Origin: Maricaulis sp.
GTDB lineage: Bacteria; Pseudomonadota; Alphaproteobacteria; Caulobacterales; Maricaulaceae
Reading direction: 5' to 3'
Length of the DNA stretch: 64,000 bases
NCBI RefSeq assembly: GCF_030149515.1
Contig: NZ_JASBRI010000012.1
Location: forward strand, 54,958-118,957
In this document: positions 30,204 through 39,197 of the stretch, piece after piece
How positions within the stretch are numbered: position 1 is the stretch's first letter
Layout of the letters: each line of letters starts with the position of its first letter
The notes under the pieces: generated by a model
What the model was told of the DNA's origin: nothing
What the model saw: the letters and a program-made list of their open reading frames with translations, nothing else
Database searches by the model: none
Position numbers and translations under genes: made by a program

Positions 30204-31283
30204 ATGCTGGAAATCGCGGGTGCCATAAAGCTGGCAGTAGCCGGTCTCGCCCTGACCTGGATCATTGCCATCGCTGCCATGCCCAAGCGCTCCCTCCTCC
30301 ACCTGACCTGGGCTGTTTTCTGCACCGGGCTCACCGCCGTCATGTTGCGTGAGGTGTTCGGCGGCGCACTGGGTCCGGCTGCACCTCTGGTCATCATCGC
30401 CGGATGTGGTACCTGCAGCGTTTTCTGGCTGGTCGCCCGGGCTCTGTTCAGGACTCATACCGTCATCGGTCCCGCCGAACTCATGCTCGTGGCGGGTATT
30501 TTCGCGCCGACCGTGATCGACCAGGCCGTCCTCAGTCCGCTCATGCCGTCTGCGGTGGAGGCCGCCTACTTCCCGGCGGTCGCCGGCGGGCTCGACGGCT
30601 TCCAGACGCTCCTGAGCTCGACAGTGCTGGTACTCGCCTTCTGGGAAGGCCTGCGCGGCTGGTCCAGCCGTCTGACGGTCAATGAACGCCGGCTGCGGCT
30701 GCTCTACCTGTCGACCTTCGGCCTGGGCGTATCGACCTGCGTGATGCTTCTGGATCATGGCAACGCCCCCTTGCCCGCCGAACTCATGGCCGGCATCCAG
30801 GCCGCCTGCGCGTTGGCGATCCTGGTCGTGATGAGCGGTGCCATCCGCTATCGTGCTGCCCACCCGCTAGTGCCGGAGACGCAGACCCGCGCAGCCGGTC
30901 CGGCCAGTGAAGATGACCGCGCACTGGGGCATCGTGTCCGGGATATCCTGGCACGCGAGCACCTCTATCTCGATCCGGATCTGAAGGTCGCGGGCCTTGC
31001 CCGGCGTCTGCACGAGCCGGACTACCGGATAAGCCGGGCCATCACCGCCGGACTGGGCGAACCCAATTTCAACCGCCTGATCAACCGCTACCGGATCGAT
31101 CACGCCATGGAACAATTGCACGCGCCCGCCAGCGCGGACCTGTCCATCCTGGAAATCGCCCTCGACAGCGGCTTCGCCTCAATCGGTCCGTTCAACCGGG
31201 CGTTCAAGGACGTCACCGGCCAGACCCCGCGGGCCTTCAGGGCCGCCGGACGCGATGCGCCGCCGGGCCTCGCCGCAGAATAG
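30204..31283 (+). CDS. AraC family regulator with an N-terminal membrane domain
   Basis: A 359-residue protein. The first about 225 residues hold six to seven hydrophobic segments; the last about 100 residues are an AraC HTH domain (LKVAGLARRLHEPDYRISRA and FASIGPFNRAFKDVTGQTPR). The start at 30204 has a GGGAG ribosome-binding site eight bases upstream; an in-frame start 44 codons earlier is unlikely because the added residues look random. A membrane-anchored AraC protein probably senses something in or at the membrane. It is divergent from the DUF2306 membrane protein gene. Confidence 0.9.
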   Translation: MLEIAGAIKLAVAGLALTWIIAIAAMPKRSLLHLTWAVFCTGLTAVMLREVFGGALGPAAPLVIIAGCGTCSVFWLVARALFRTHTVIGPAELMLVAGIFAPTVIDQAVLSPLMPSAVEAAYFPAVAGGLDGFQTLLSSTVLVLAFWEGLRGWSSRLTVNERRLRLLYLSTFGLGVSTCVMLLDHGNAPLPAELMAGIQAACALAILVVMSGAIRYRAAHPLVPETQTRAAGPASEDDRALGHRVRDILAREHLYLDPDLKVAGLARRLHEPDYRISRAITAGLGEPNFNRLINRYRIDHAMEQLHAPASADLSILEIALDSGFASIGPFNRAFKDVTGQTPRAFRAAGRDAPPGLAAE

Positions 31284-31292
31284 ACCCCGAAT

Positions 31293-31327
31293 AAAAAACG
31301 GCGCCCCGGTGGAGCGCCGTTTCCGTT
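31293..31327 (-). terminator. Rho-independent terminator of clpA (also usable by the AraC gene)
   Basis: ACGGCGC (31298-31304) pairs with GCGCCGT (31314-31320). On the minus strand the stem is followed by six T residues (31298-31293); on the plus strand by TTCCGTTT. It serves the converging clpA and AraC transcripts. Confidence 0.85.
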
Positions 31328-31347
31328 TCGCTTGAAAGACCGAGGCC

Positions 31348-33660
31348 CTACACCTCTTCCTTCTTCGATTTCTTCTTCGCGTTGCGCGGCAACAGCCGGT
31401 CGCCGGGCGTAATGTGGAAGTCGAGGCGGTTTTCGTCCGCCGGATCCACATCCACCTTCACCAGTCCGCCCTTCTTGAGCTCGCCGAACAGGATCTGGTC
31501 GGCCAGCGGCTTCTTGATGTGTTCCTGGATGACCCGGGCCAGCGGGCGGGCGCCGAAACGGCTGTCATAGCCGCGCTCGGACAGCCAGGCAGTGGCAGCC
31601 GGCGTCAGCTCGAAAGTCACGCCGCGGTCGATCAGCTGGGCTTCCAGCTGCAGGACGAATTTCTCGACCACGCGGCCGATCGTGTCGGTGGACAGCGGCG
31701 CGAACGGAATGATCGCATCCAGACGGTTGCGGAATTCCGGCGTGAACAGGCGTTCGACGGCCTTGTCCGCTTCGTCCGTCTTCTTGCCGCGGCCGAAACC
31801 GATGGCTTCCTTCTGCGCGTCGGCGGCGCCCGCATTGGTCGTCATCACCAGGATGACATTGCGGAAATCCACCTTCTTGCCGTTCGAGTCGGTCAGCGTG
31901 CCATTATCCATTACCTGCAGGAGGATATTGAACAGGTCGGGGTGCGCCTTCTCGATCTCGTCCAGCAGCAGCACCGAGTGCGGATGCTGGTCGACGGCGT
32001 CGGTCAGGAGGCCGCCCTGGTCGAATCCGACATAGCCCGGAGGCGCGCCGATCAGCCGGGAAACGGCATGGCGTTCCATGTATTCGGACATGTCGAACCG
32101 GTGCAGCTCGACGCCCATGATCTCGGACAGCTGCTTGGTCACCTCGGTCTTGCCGACGCCCGTAGGGCCGGAGAAGAGGTAGCAGCCGATCGGCTTGTTG
32201 GGCTCGCGCAGGCCGGCACGGGACAGTTTGATGGCGGTCGCCAGCTGGTCGATCGCATCGTCCTGGCCGAACACGACATGCTTGAGATCGGTTTCCAGCG
32301 CCTTCAGCGACTGTTCGTCGTCCTTGGACACCGTCTTCGGCGGAATGCGGGCCATCGTCGAGACCACGGTCTCCACTTCCTTCACGCCGATCGTCTTCTT
32401 GCGCTTGGACACCGGCTGCAGGCGCATCTGCGCCCCGGCCTCGTCGATCACATCGATCGCCTTGTCCGGCAGCTTGCGGTCGCCCCTGTAGCGCGCCGAC
32501 AGTTCGACGGCCGACTTCAGCGCCTCATTGGTGACGCGGACATCGTGGAAATCCTCGAAATAGGACTTCAGACCCTGCAGGATCTTGATCGCGTCCGGCA
32601 CCGACGGCTCGGTCACGTCGATCTTCTGGAAGCGCCGCGCTAGGGCCCGGTCCTTCTCGAAGTGCTGACGGTATTCCTTGTAGGTCGTCGAACCCATGCA
32701 GCGCAGGCCGCCCGATTGCAGCGCCGGCTTGAGCAGGTTGGACGCATCCATTGCCCCGCCCGACGTCGCGCCGGCACCGATAACGGTGTGGATCTCGTCG
32801 ATGAACAGGACCGCATTATCCTTGTCCTCGAGCTCCTTGACGACCTGTTTCACACGCTCCTCGAAATCGCCGCGATAGCGGGTACCCGCCAGCAGCGAGC
32901 CCATGTCGAGCGAATAGATGGTCGCACCGGCCAGCACGTCGGGCACCTCCCCCTCAACGATCTTGCGGGCAATACCCTCGGCGATGGCCGTCTTGCCGAC
33001 GCCCGGATCGCCCACCAGGAGCGGATTGTTCTTGCGGCGGCGGCACAGGACCTGAACGCAGCGCTCGACTTCGGACTCGCGGCCGATCAGCGGATCGACA
33101 GCGCCCTTCTTCGCCTTCTCGTTCAGATTGACGCAATAGGCCGTCAGCGCATCGCCGTCCTTCTGGGCTTCTTCCGGCTCTTCTGTACCGCGCACGGCAC
33201 GCTCTTCGGACGCACCCGGCTTGCGGCCGATGCCGTGGGAGATGAAGTTCACGGCGTCGTAGCGTGTCATGTCCCGTTCGGCGAGGAAGTAGGCGGCATG
33301 GCTTTCGCGCTCCGCGAACAGGGCCACCAGGACATTCGCCCCGGTCACTTCTTCGCGGCCGGCATTTTGAACGTGAATCACCGCACGCTGGATAACGCGC
33401 TGGAAGCCGGCGGTCGGCTTGGCGTCCTCGTCATCGTCGACGACAAGCTCGGCCAGTTCGTTGTCGATATATTCGGTCAACGTCGCGCGAAGCTCTTCGA
33501 GATCCACGTCGCACGCCTTCATCACGGCGCCTGAGTCCTGGTCATCCACCAGAGCGAGGAGGAGGTGCTCCAGGGTGGCAAATTCATGCCCACGCTCATT
33601 GGCGTAGCCCAGAGCGCGGTGCAGGCTGTCTTCGAGATCTGAAGAGAATGAGGGCACCAC
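31348..33660 (-). CDS. clpA: ATP-dependent Clp protease ATP-binding subunit ClpA
   Basis: A 770-residue Hsp100 unfoldase. It has a Clp N domain (1-145), a first AAA+ module with Walker A GDPGVGKT (217-224) and FIDEIHTV, and a second with GPTGVGKT and [11 protein letters not shown]. It feeds proteins to ClpP. The C-terminus is lysine-rich (KKKSKKEEV). The clpS gene ends one base before its start, so they form a clpS-clpA operon with a strong shared terminator. Confidence 0.97.
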   Translation of the reverse strand: MVPSFSSDLEDSLHRALGYANERGHEFATLEHLLLALVDDQDSGAVMKACDVDLEELRATLTEYIDNELAELVVDDDEDAKPTAGFQRVIQRAVIHVQNAGREEVTGANVLVALFAERESHAAYFLAERDMTRYDAVNFISHGIGRKPGASEERAVRGTEEPEEAQKDGDALTAYCVNLNEKAKKGAVDPLIGRESEVERCVQVLCRRRKNNPLLVGDPGVGKTAIAEGIARKIVEGEVPDVLAGATIYSLDMGSLLAGTRYRGDFEERVKQVVKELEDKDNAVLFIDEIHTVIGAGATSGGAMDASNLLKPALQSGGLRCMGSTTYKEYRQHFEKDRALARRFQKIDVTEPSVPDAIKILQGLKSYFEDFHDVRVTNEALKSAVELSARYRGDRKLPDKAIDVIDEAGAQMRLQPVSKRKKTIGVKEVETVVSTMARIPPKTVSKDDEQSLKALETDLKHVVFGQDDAIDQLATAIKLSRAGLREPNKPIGCYLFSGPTGVGKTEVTKQLSEIMGVELHRFDMSEYMERHAVSRLIGAPPGYVGFDQGGLLTDAVDQHPHSVLLLDEIEKAHPDLFNILLQVMDNGTLTDSNGKKVDFRNVILVMTTNAGAADAQKEAIGFGRGKKTDEADKAVERLFTPEFRNRLDAIIPFAPLSTDTIGRVVEKFVLQLEAQLIDRGVTFELTPAATAWLSERGYDSRFGARPLARVIQEHIKKPLADQILFGELKKGGLVKVDVDPADENRLDFHITPGDRLLPRNAKKKSKKEEV

Positions 33661-33661
33661 T

Positions 33662-33991
33662 CTATTCCTTTTCCATTGTGCACTGGAGCGGGTGCTGAGC
33701 CCGCCGTGCCGCGTCCATGACCTGGGCTACCTTGGTTTCGGCAACCTCGTACGTGTACACGCCACACATTCCGACGCCGTTTTGATGCACGTGGAGCATG
33801 ATTCTGGCGGCGTCTTCTGGAGTTTTTCGAAAGATGCGGACGAGGATCTCGACCACGAACTCCATTGGCGTGTAGTCGTCATTTAGTAACAGGACACGGT
33901 AAAGCGAAGGTTTCTTGGTTGCCGGCCGGGTCTTCGTAGCAAGGCCAGTTTCCTCTTCTACGCCCGCATCTTCATGATTTCGCTCGGTCAT
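33662..33991 (-). CDS. clpS: ATP-dependent Clp protease adaptor ClpS
   Basis: A 109-residue adaptor with a flexible N-terminus and the ClpS core [17 protein letters not shown] (NDD and following hydrophobic pocket for N-terminal Leu, Phe, Trp or Tyr). It delivers N-degron substrates to ClpA, encoded next. The leucyl/phenylalanyl transferase gene aat that makes such N-degrons lies about 20 kb away in the same window. Confidence 0.97.
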   Translation of the reverse strand: MTERNHEDAGVEEETGLATKTRPATKKPSLYRVLLLNDDYTPMEFVVEILVRIFRKTPEDAARIMLHVHQNGVGMCGVYTYEVAETKVAQVMDAARRAQHPLQCTMEKE

Positions 33992-34283
33992 ATTTTAAAC
34001 GTGCTCGAATGTTACTCGCGGCCCCGATCCGGGAGATGGGATGCCGCCGACGCGATGGAAAGGAGGCGGCTGCACCCGCATCCGGCAAAAAAGATAACAC
34101 GTCGGCGAAATTCTTTCTTCCCGTTTCGTCCCAAACGACATAAGAAGGGGGCCCCACAAATTATAGGGGATCCGCCGGCTCACTGCGGGCCCGGTCGGGG
34201 AGGACAGCGCCACCGGCATCCGGAAAACCGGAGCCGTGCGCAGCAGGGCCGCTCAACGGCCCTTTCAGAAAAAGACGTACCCG
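33992..34283. other. Intergenic region between clpS and the phasin terminator
   Basis: No gene is evident. It contains the clpS promoter (an AT-rich TTTAAAATAT stretch lies right at the clpS start). Further on there is a perfect hairpin AGGGCCG-CTCAA-CGGCCCT (34245-34263), and a near-exact 18-base direct repeat, GGGCCC-R-GTCGGGGAGGA, at 34187-34204 and again at 34311-34328. A small RNA here is possible but not demonstrable. Confidence 0.4.
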
Positions 34284-34317
34284 AAAAAAATGGGCCCGGT
34301 GATCATCACCGGGCCCA
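34284..34317 (-). terminator. Rho-independent terminator of the phasin gene
   Basis: TGGGCCCGGTGAT, one base, then ATCACCGGGCCCA form a near-perfect stem (34291-34317), followed on the minus strand by seven T residues (34290-34284). Confidence 0.88.
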
Positions 34318-34349
34318 GTCGGGGAGGAAAACTCGTTTCGCCGGAGCGG

Positions 34350-35015
34350 TTAGCGCTGGGCCTGCGCCAGCTCCATGGCGGCCGTCACACGATCGTTGAT
34401 CGGCTTCAGCGTGTCCTTGAAAACGTCCGAGAACAGGTCGGTCGTCTTGTTCAGCTCGGCGAGGTAGTTGTCCATCGCCGTCTTGGTGAACTCGGACTGG
34501 ATCTCGAAAATCTCCTGGACCGACTTCGCGGACGCGAAGGCTTTGGTCGCGGAGACACCGTCTTCCATCAGCGACTTGGTGTAGGCGACGGCGTTGGCAT
34601 TGACAGTCTCGAGACCCTTGCCGGCCACCGTGGCGGACGCGATCATGGCGTCGACGGTTTCCTTCTGGAAGTTGGACGCTTCGGTCACGGACTTCAGGGT
34701 CTTTTCGAAACCTTCCTTGAGCGCTTCATTGCTCGCGGCGGTCATGCTTTCAATGGTCTGGTTCATTGTGGTGCTCGTTTTGGTGCGGGCTGCGGCCGGA
34801 GCCGGCTTGGCAGCGGATTTGGCCTTGGCGGGCTTAGACTTGGGCGCCGCCGGCTTGGTGCCCGACTTCTTTGCGGAGGCCGTCTTGGCCGCCGTCTTCT
34901 TGACGGGCGTCTTGACCGGCTTCGCTGTCTCCGTCGCCGCTTTCGGCGTTGCGGAGGCGTCCGCTTCGGCAGCGGAGGCTTGCGGTTCGGTCTTGGTGGT
35001 CTTGACGTCGCTCAT
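34350..35015 (-). CDS. Phasin-family protein with a lysine/alanine/proline-rich N-terminal tail
   Basis: A 221-residue protein. Residues 1-83 are a low-complexity basic tail of K, A, P and T (KKTAAKTASAKKSGTKPAAP), similar to histone H1-like tails. Residues 84-221 are a coiled phasin domain (MNQTIESMTAASNEALKEGF and following amphipathic helices). Phasins coat polyhydroxyalkanoate granules. PhaF of pseudomonads combines the same two parts to attach granules to DNA, but in the reverse order. The longer open frame upstream adds a cysteine-rich stretch that looks non-coding. No PHA synthase is near. Confidence 0.85.
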   Translation of the reverse strand: MSDVKTTKTEPQASAAEADASATPKAATETAKPVKTPVKKTAAKTASAKKSGTKPAAPKSKPAKAKSAAKPAPAAARTKTSTTMNQTIESMTAASNEALKEGFEKTLKSVTEASNFQKETVDAMIASATVAGKGLETVNANAVAYTKSLMEDGVSATKAFASAKSVQEIFEIQSEFTKTAMDNYLAELNKTTDLFSDVFKDTLKPINDRVTAAMELAQAQR

Positions 35016-35174
35016 CGTTTCAAACTTTTGTTGCGACCGCTCTTCGCAGTCGCAGCAAACATAGCCATGGCGCCGCCCCGCGTCAAGAGAATTTTGTGCG
35101 CTGCACAAAACTTTCGTAATGGCCTATGAGGCAGGTTTAACCGGCTGGAAACACCGCTTGGCGACAGTGCCGCC

Positions 35175-36458
35175 ATGGTTACCGGACTTCGTCTTGTTCT
35201 CACTGCCCTTGCGGCACTCGCCATCGGCCTGTTTGCGACGGGGTTTTCGCGTGCCGATACATCGCGTTACGCCGCCTTCGTCGTCGACGAGAACACGGGC
35301 ACGGTACTGCATTCGCGGCGTTCGGAGGCCCAGCGCTATCCCGCCTCGCTGACCAAGATGATGACCCTCTACATGCTGTTCGAGGCCATCGAGAGCGGCG
35401 AAATCGGGCTGAACGACCAGATCCGGATCTCGCAGAATGCCGCCGAGGCCATTCCCTCGCGGCTCGGCGTGCCCGCCGGGGAAACCCTCACCGCCGAGAC
35501 AGCCATCCGGGCCCTGGTCATCAAGAGCGCGAACGATGTTGCGGTCGCGGTCGCCGAACGCCTGGGCGGCGGCGAGAGCCGGTTTGCCGAGCTGATGACC
35601 GAACGCGCCCGCGAGCTTGGCCTGGAAAACACCACCTTCCGCAATGCTTCCGGCCTGCCCGACCGGCGCCAGCGGACCACCGCGCGCGACATGGCCCGCC
35701 TGGCCATCGCGCTGCACCGCGACTTCCCGGACTATTTCCACTATTTCGACGAGGACCGTTTCCGTTTCAACGGGCGCACCTATCGCAACCACAACACGCT
35801 CGTGGGGCGCGTCGAGGGCGTGGACGGTCTCAAGACCGGCTATATCCGCGCCTCCGGCTTCAACATCGTGGTCTCCGCCGAGCGCGGCGATCACCGTCTG
35901 GTCGCGGTCGTTATGGGCGGGCCGAGCGGGTCCGCCCGCGACGCCCACGCCGAGGAATTGATCGAAGCGGCCTTTGCGACCCTGGAACAGCGCGAGGATA
36001 CGCGCCTGTTCGCCGCCCTCTCCTCGCCGCGTGTCTCGCCGATGCGCCAGCAGGAACTGATCGCCATGGACGTTGCTGCCCTGCACCTGGCGGAACCGAC
36101 CGAGATGGGGTCGAGCCAGGCTGCCCCGCCGGTGCGGATCGTTCTGGCCGACGAGGACGAGATGACGCGCCCGGCCGAACCGGAAGCCGCGCGCGAACCC
36201 TCCCTCCTGCGCGGCCGCTGGGCCGTACAGGTCGGCGCGTACAACACGGCCGGTCGCGCGCGCGAGCAGCTCGACCGGGTGACCGGCTTCTCGCTTGCCT
36301 TCGGCGCGGCCCAGCCCGCCGCGCGGTCGGTCGATATCGATGGCGACCGACTCTGGCGCGCCCGGTTCGAGGCCCTCACCGAGACCGAAGCCCGCCAGGC
36401 CTGCGCCGACCTCGCCGCCCGCAGCCATCCCTGTTTCACGGTCGCACCGGGGCGCTGA
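35175..36458 (+). CDS. dacC: D-alanyl-D-alanine carboxypeptidase (S11) with C-terminal SPOR domain
   Basis: A 427-residue periplasmic enzyme with a signal peptide (first 27 residues). The S11 domain has SLTK (S58, K61), SAN (118-120) and KTG (220-222). The end (about 345-427, RGRWAVQVGAYNTAGRAREQ and following) is a SPOR domain that binds denuded glycans at the division site. It trims the terminal D-alanine of stem peptides. It is followed by topA on the same strand, 127 bases later. The gene symbol is a family-level choice. Confidence 0.93.
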   Translation: MVTGLRLVLTALAALAIGLFATGFSRADTSRYAAFVVDENTGTVLHSRRSEAQRYPASLTKMMTLYMLFEAIESGEIGLNDQIRISQNAAEAIPSRLGVPAGETLTAETAIRALVIKSANDVAVAVAERLGGGESRFAELMTERARELGLENTTFRNASGLPDRRQRTTARDMARLAIALHRDFPDYFHYFDEDRFRFNGRTYRNHNTLVGRVEGVDGLKTGYIRASGFNIVVSAERGDHRLVAVVMGGPSGSARDAHAEELIEAAFATLEQREDTRLFAALSSPRVSPMRQQELIAMDVAALHLAEPTEMGSSQAAPPVRIVLADEDEMTRPAEPEAAREPSLLRGRWAVQVGAYNTAGRAREQLDRVTGFSLAFGAAQPAARSVDIDGDRLWRARFEALTETEARQACADLAARSHPCFTVAPGR

Positions 36459-36585
36459 GCACCGTCTGTCCTGCGTGACGGGCTGGAATCTTCCGGTCGG
36501 TTGACACAACCTTCCCCCTCGAACACTTTCGCGCGCCTTGGCTGCCGCCCGGCGGCCCTCAGCCCATGTCTGGACGCAAGAACCG

Positions 36586-39192
36586 ATGAATGTCGTCGTC
36601 GTAGAATCCCCGGCCAAAGCCAAAACCATCAACAAGTATCTCGGGTCGGACTACACGGTTCTGGCGAGCTTCGGGCATGTCCGCGATCTTCCGCCCAAGG
36701 ACGGCTCGGTGAAGCCGGACGAGGATTTCGCCATGGCCTGGGAGGTCGACACACAGTCGGCCAAACGGGTGAAGGCGATCGCCGATGCCGTGAAGGAGTC
36801 CGACCGGCTCATCCTCGCCACCGACCCGGATCGCGAAGGCGAAGCGATTTCCTGGCATCTGCTCGAGGCTCTGCAAAAACGCCGCGTGCTCAAGGATGTC
36901 ACTGTCGAGCGTGTGGCCTTCAACGCGATCACCAAACAGGCGGTCCAGGACGCGCTGCGCCATCCGCGCGCCGTCGACATGGAACTGGTCAATGCCTATC
37001 TGGCCCGGCGCGCGCTGGACTATCTGGTGGGCTTCACGCTGTCACCGGTGCTCTGGCGCAAACTGCCGGGCTCGCGCTCGGCCGGCCGCGTGCAATCGGT
37101 CGCCCTGCGGCTGATCTGCGACCGCGAGCTGGAAATCGAGAAGTTCCGCTCGGAAGAATACTGGACAGTCGATGCCGACATCGCGGCCGGCACCGATCCT
37201 TTCCGCGCCAAACTGGTCACCCTGGACGGCAAGAAGCTGCAGAAGCTCTCGATCAAGGACCGGGCCAGCGCCAACGCCGCGGTCGAGGCGATCAAGACGG
37301 CCGACCTCTCGGTCGCCGCGGTCGAGGCCAAACCGGCCAAGCGCAATCCGCCGCCGCCCTTCACCACCTCGACGCTGCAGCAGGAGGCCGCGCGCAAGCT
37401 GGGCTTTTCCGCGACGCGGACCATGCAGACGGCCCAGAAACTCTATGAAGGCGTCAATATCGGCGGCGAGACCACCGGCCTGATCACCTATATGCGGACC
37501 GATGGCGTCTCCATGGTGTCAGAGGCGATCAACCAGGCGCGCGACGTGATCGGCCGCGAGCACGGTTCGCTCTACGTACCCGCTTCGCCGCGCATGTATT
37601 CGACCAAGGCGAAGAACGCCCAGGAGGCACACGAGGCGATCCGCCCGACCTCCTTTGCGCGCCTGCCGGAAAGCCTCCATCTCGACGAGGATATGGCACG
37701 GCTCTACCAGCTGATCTGGCGCCGGGCCGTGGCCAGCCAGATGGAAAGCGCCCGGTTCGAACGCACCTCGATCGATATTGTCAGCGACGACAAGAAAACC
37801 GGCCTGCGCGCCACCGGTTCGGTCCTGCTCTTTGACGGTTTCCTGACACTTTATCAGGAAGGCCGCGACGACGAGGAGGATGAAGGCGAAACGCGCCTGC
37901 CCAGGGTGAGCCAGGGTGCATCGGCCGAGGCCGTGAAAACCCATGCCGACCAGCATTTCACCCAGCCGCCGCCGCGCTTTACCGAAGCCTCGCTGGTCAA
38001 GCGGATGGAGGAGCTCGGGATCGGCCGCCCGTCTACCTACGCCTCCACCCTGCAGGTGCTGCGCGACCGCGACTATGTCGTGATGGAGAAGAACCGCTTC
38101 CAGCCGCTCGACAAGGGCCGCGTGGTAACGGCCTTCCTGGAGAATTTTTTTGCCCGCTATGTCGAATACGACTTCACCGCGGGCCTGGAGACCCAGCTCG
38201 ACAAGGTGTCGGCCGGCGATCTGGACTGGAAACAGCTGCTGCGCGATTTCTGGACCGAATTCCGCGCCGCCGTCGACGATATCGGCGAACTTCGCATCGG
38301 CGAGGTGCTGGAAGCGCTCAACGTGGCCCTGGCACCGCACATCTTCCCGGAGAAGGAAGACGGGTCGGATCCGCGGCTCTGCCCCTCCTGCGGCGAAGGC
38401 ACCTTGAGCCTGCGCCTGGGCAAGTTCGGCGCCTTTCTGGGCTGCTCCAACTATCCCGACTGCAAGTTCACCCGCCAGATGGGCGAGCAGGACGCCGAAC
38501 CCAGGATCGAGGGTGACGGCCAGGTGGCCATCCACCCCGACACCGGCAAGCCCGTCATCATGAAGGATGGCCGTTTCGGCGTCTATCTGGAGATGGAGCT
38601 GGAAGGCGAGGACAAGCCCAAGCGCGCCTCGATTCCGAAAGGCTGGAATCCCGGCGAGCTGACCGAAGCCCAGGCGATCCAGTTGATCGACCTGCCGCGC
38701 CTGGTCGGCGAACACCCCGATGACGGCCAGCCCATCACCGCCAATATCGGCCGCTACGGCCCCTATGTGCATCACGACAAGACCTACGCCAATCTCGCCA
38801 GCGTCGAGGATGTCTTCGAGATCGGTCTCAATCGCGCGGTCTCGGCGATCGCCGACAAGCGTGCCAGTGGCGGACGCCGCGGCTCGACGGCAACGGCGCT
38901 GAGGGAGCTGGGCGAGCATGACGGCAAGCCCGTGCGCATCATGTCCGGGCGTTATGGCCCGTATGTGAAATACGAGAAGGTCAACGCCACCCTGCCCAAG
39001 GGTACCGATCCGGAGAGCGTGACCCTGGAACAGGCCATGGAATGGGTCGAGGCCAAGGCGGCCAAGGGCGGCCGGAAGAAGGCGCCGGCCAAGAAAAAGG
39101 CGCCTGCTAGAAAGACCGCCGCCAAGAAGACAGCGGCGAAAAAGAAGCCCGCCGCCAAAAAGACGGCCGGCAAGACAACCAAGGCGGAGTAG
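36586..39192 (+). CDS. topA: DNA topoisomerase I
   Basis: An 868-residue type IA topoisomerase that relaxes negative supercoils. It begins MNVVVVESPAKAKTINKYLG (Toprim domain), with the active tyrosine Y302 in LITYMRTDGVSM. One C4 zinc finger is visible (CPSCGEGTLSLRLGKFGAFL then CSNYPDC, about residue 598), then repeated C-terminal domains, and a lysine/alanine tail (last about 38 residues, AKKKAPARKTAAKKTAAKKK) that should bind DNA. rnr begins six bases downstream, so topA and rnr are co-transcribed. Confidence 0.97.
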   Translation: MNVVVVESPAKAKTINKYLGSDYTVLASFGHVRDLPPKDGSVKPDEDFAMAWEVDTQSAKRVKAIADAVKESDRLILATDPDREGEAISWHLLEALQKRRVLKDVTVERVAFNAITKQAVQDALRHPRAVDMELVNAYLARRALDYLVGFTLSPVLWRKLPGSRSAGRVQSVALRLICDRELEIEKFRSEEYWTVDADIAAGTDPFRAKLVTLDGKKLQKLSIKDRASANAAVEAIKTADLSVAAVEAKPAKRNPPPPFTTSTLQQEAARKLGFSATRTMQTAQKLYEGVNIGGETTGLITYMRTDGVSMVSEAINQARDVIGREHGSLYVPASPRMYSTKAKNAQEAHEAIRPTSFARLPESLHLDEDMARLYQLIWRRAVASQMESARFERTSIDIVSDDKKTGLRATGSVLLFDGFLTLYQEGRDDEEDEGETRLPRVSQGASAEAVKTHADQHFTQPPPRFTEASLVKRMEELGIGRPSTYASTLQVLRDRDYVVMEKNRFQPLDKGRVVTAFLENFFARYVEYDFTAGLETQLDKVSAGDLDWKQLLRDFWTEFRAAVDDIGELRIGEVLEALNVALAPHIFPEKEDGSDPRLCPSCGEGTLSLRLGKFGAFLGCSNYPDCKFTRQMGEQDAEPRIEGDGQVAIHPDTGKPVIMKDGRFGVYLEMELEGEDKPKRASIPKGWNPGELTEAQAIQLIDLPRLVGEHPDDGQPITANIGRYGPYVHHDKTYANLASVEDVFEIGLNRAVSAIADKRASGGRRGSTATALRELGEHDGKPVRIMSGRYGPYVKYEKVNATLPKGTDPESVTLEQAMEWVEAKAAKGGRKKAPAKKKAPARKTAAKKTAAKKKPAAKKTAGKTTKAE

Positions 39193-39197
39193 GCACG

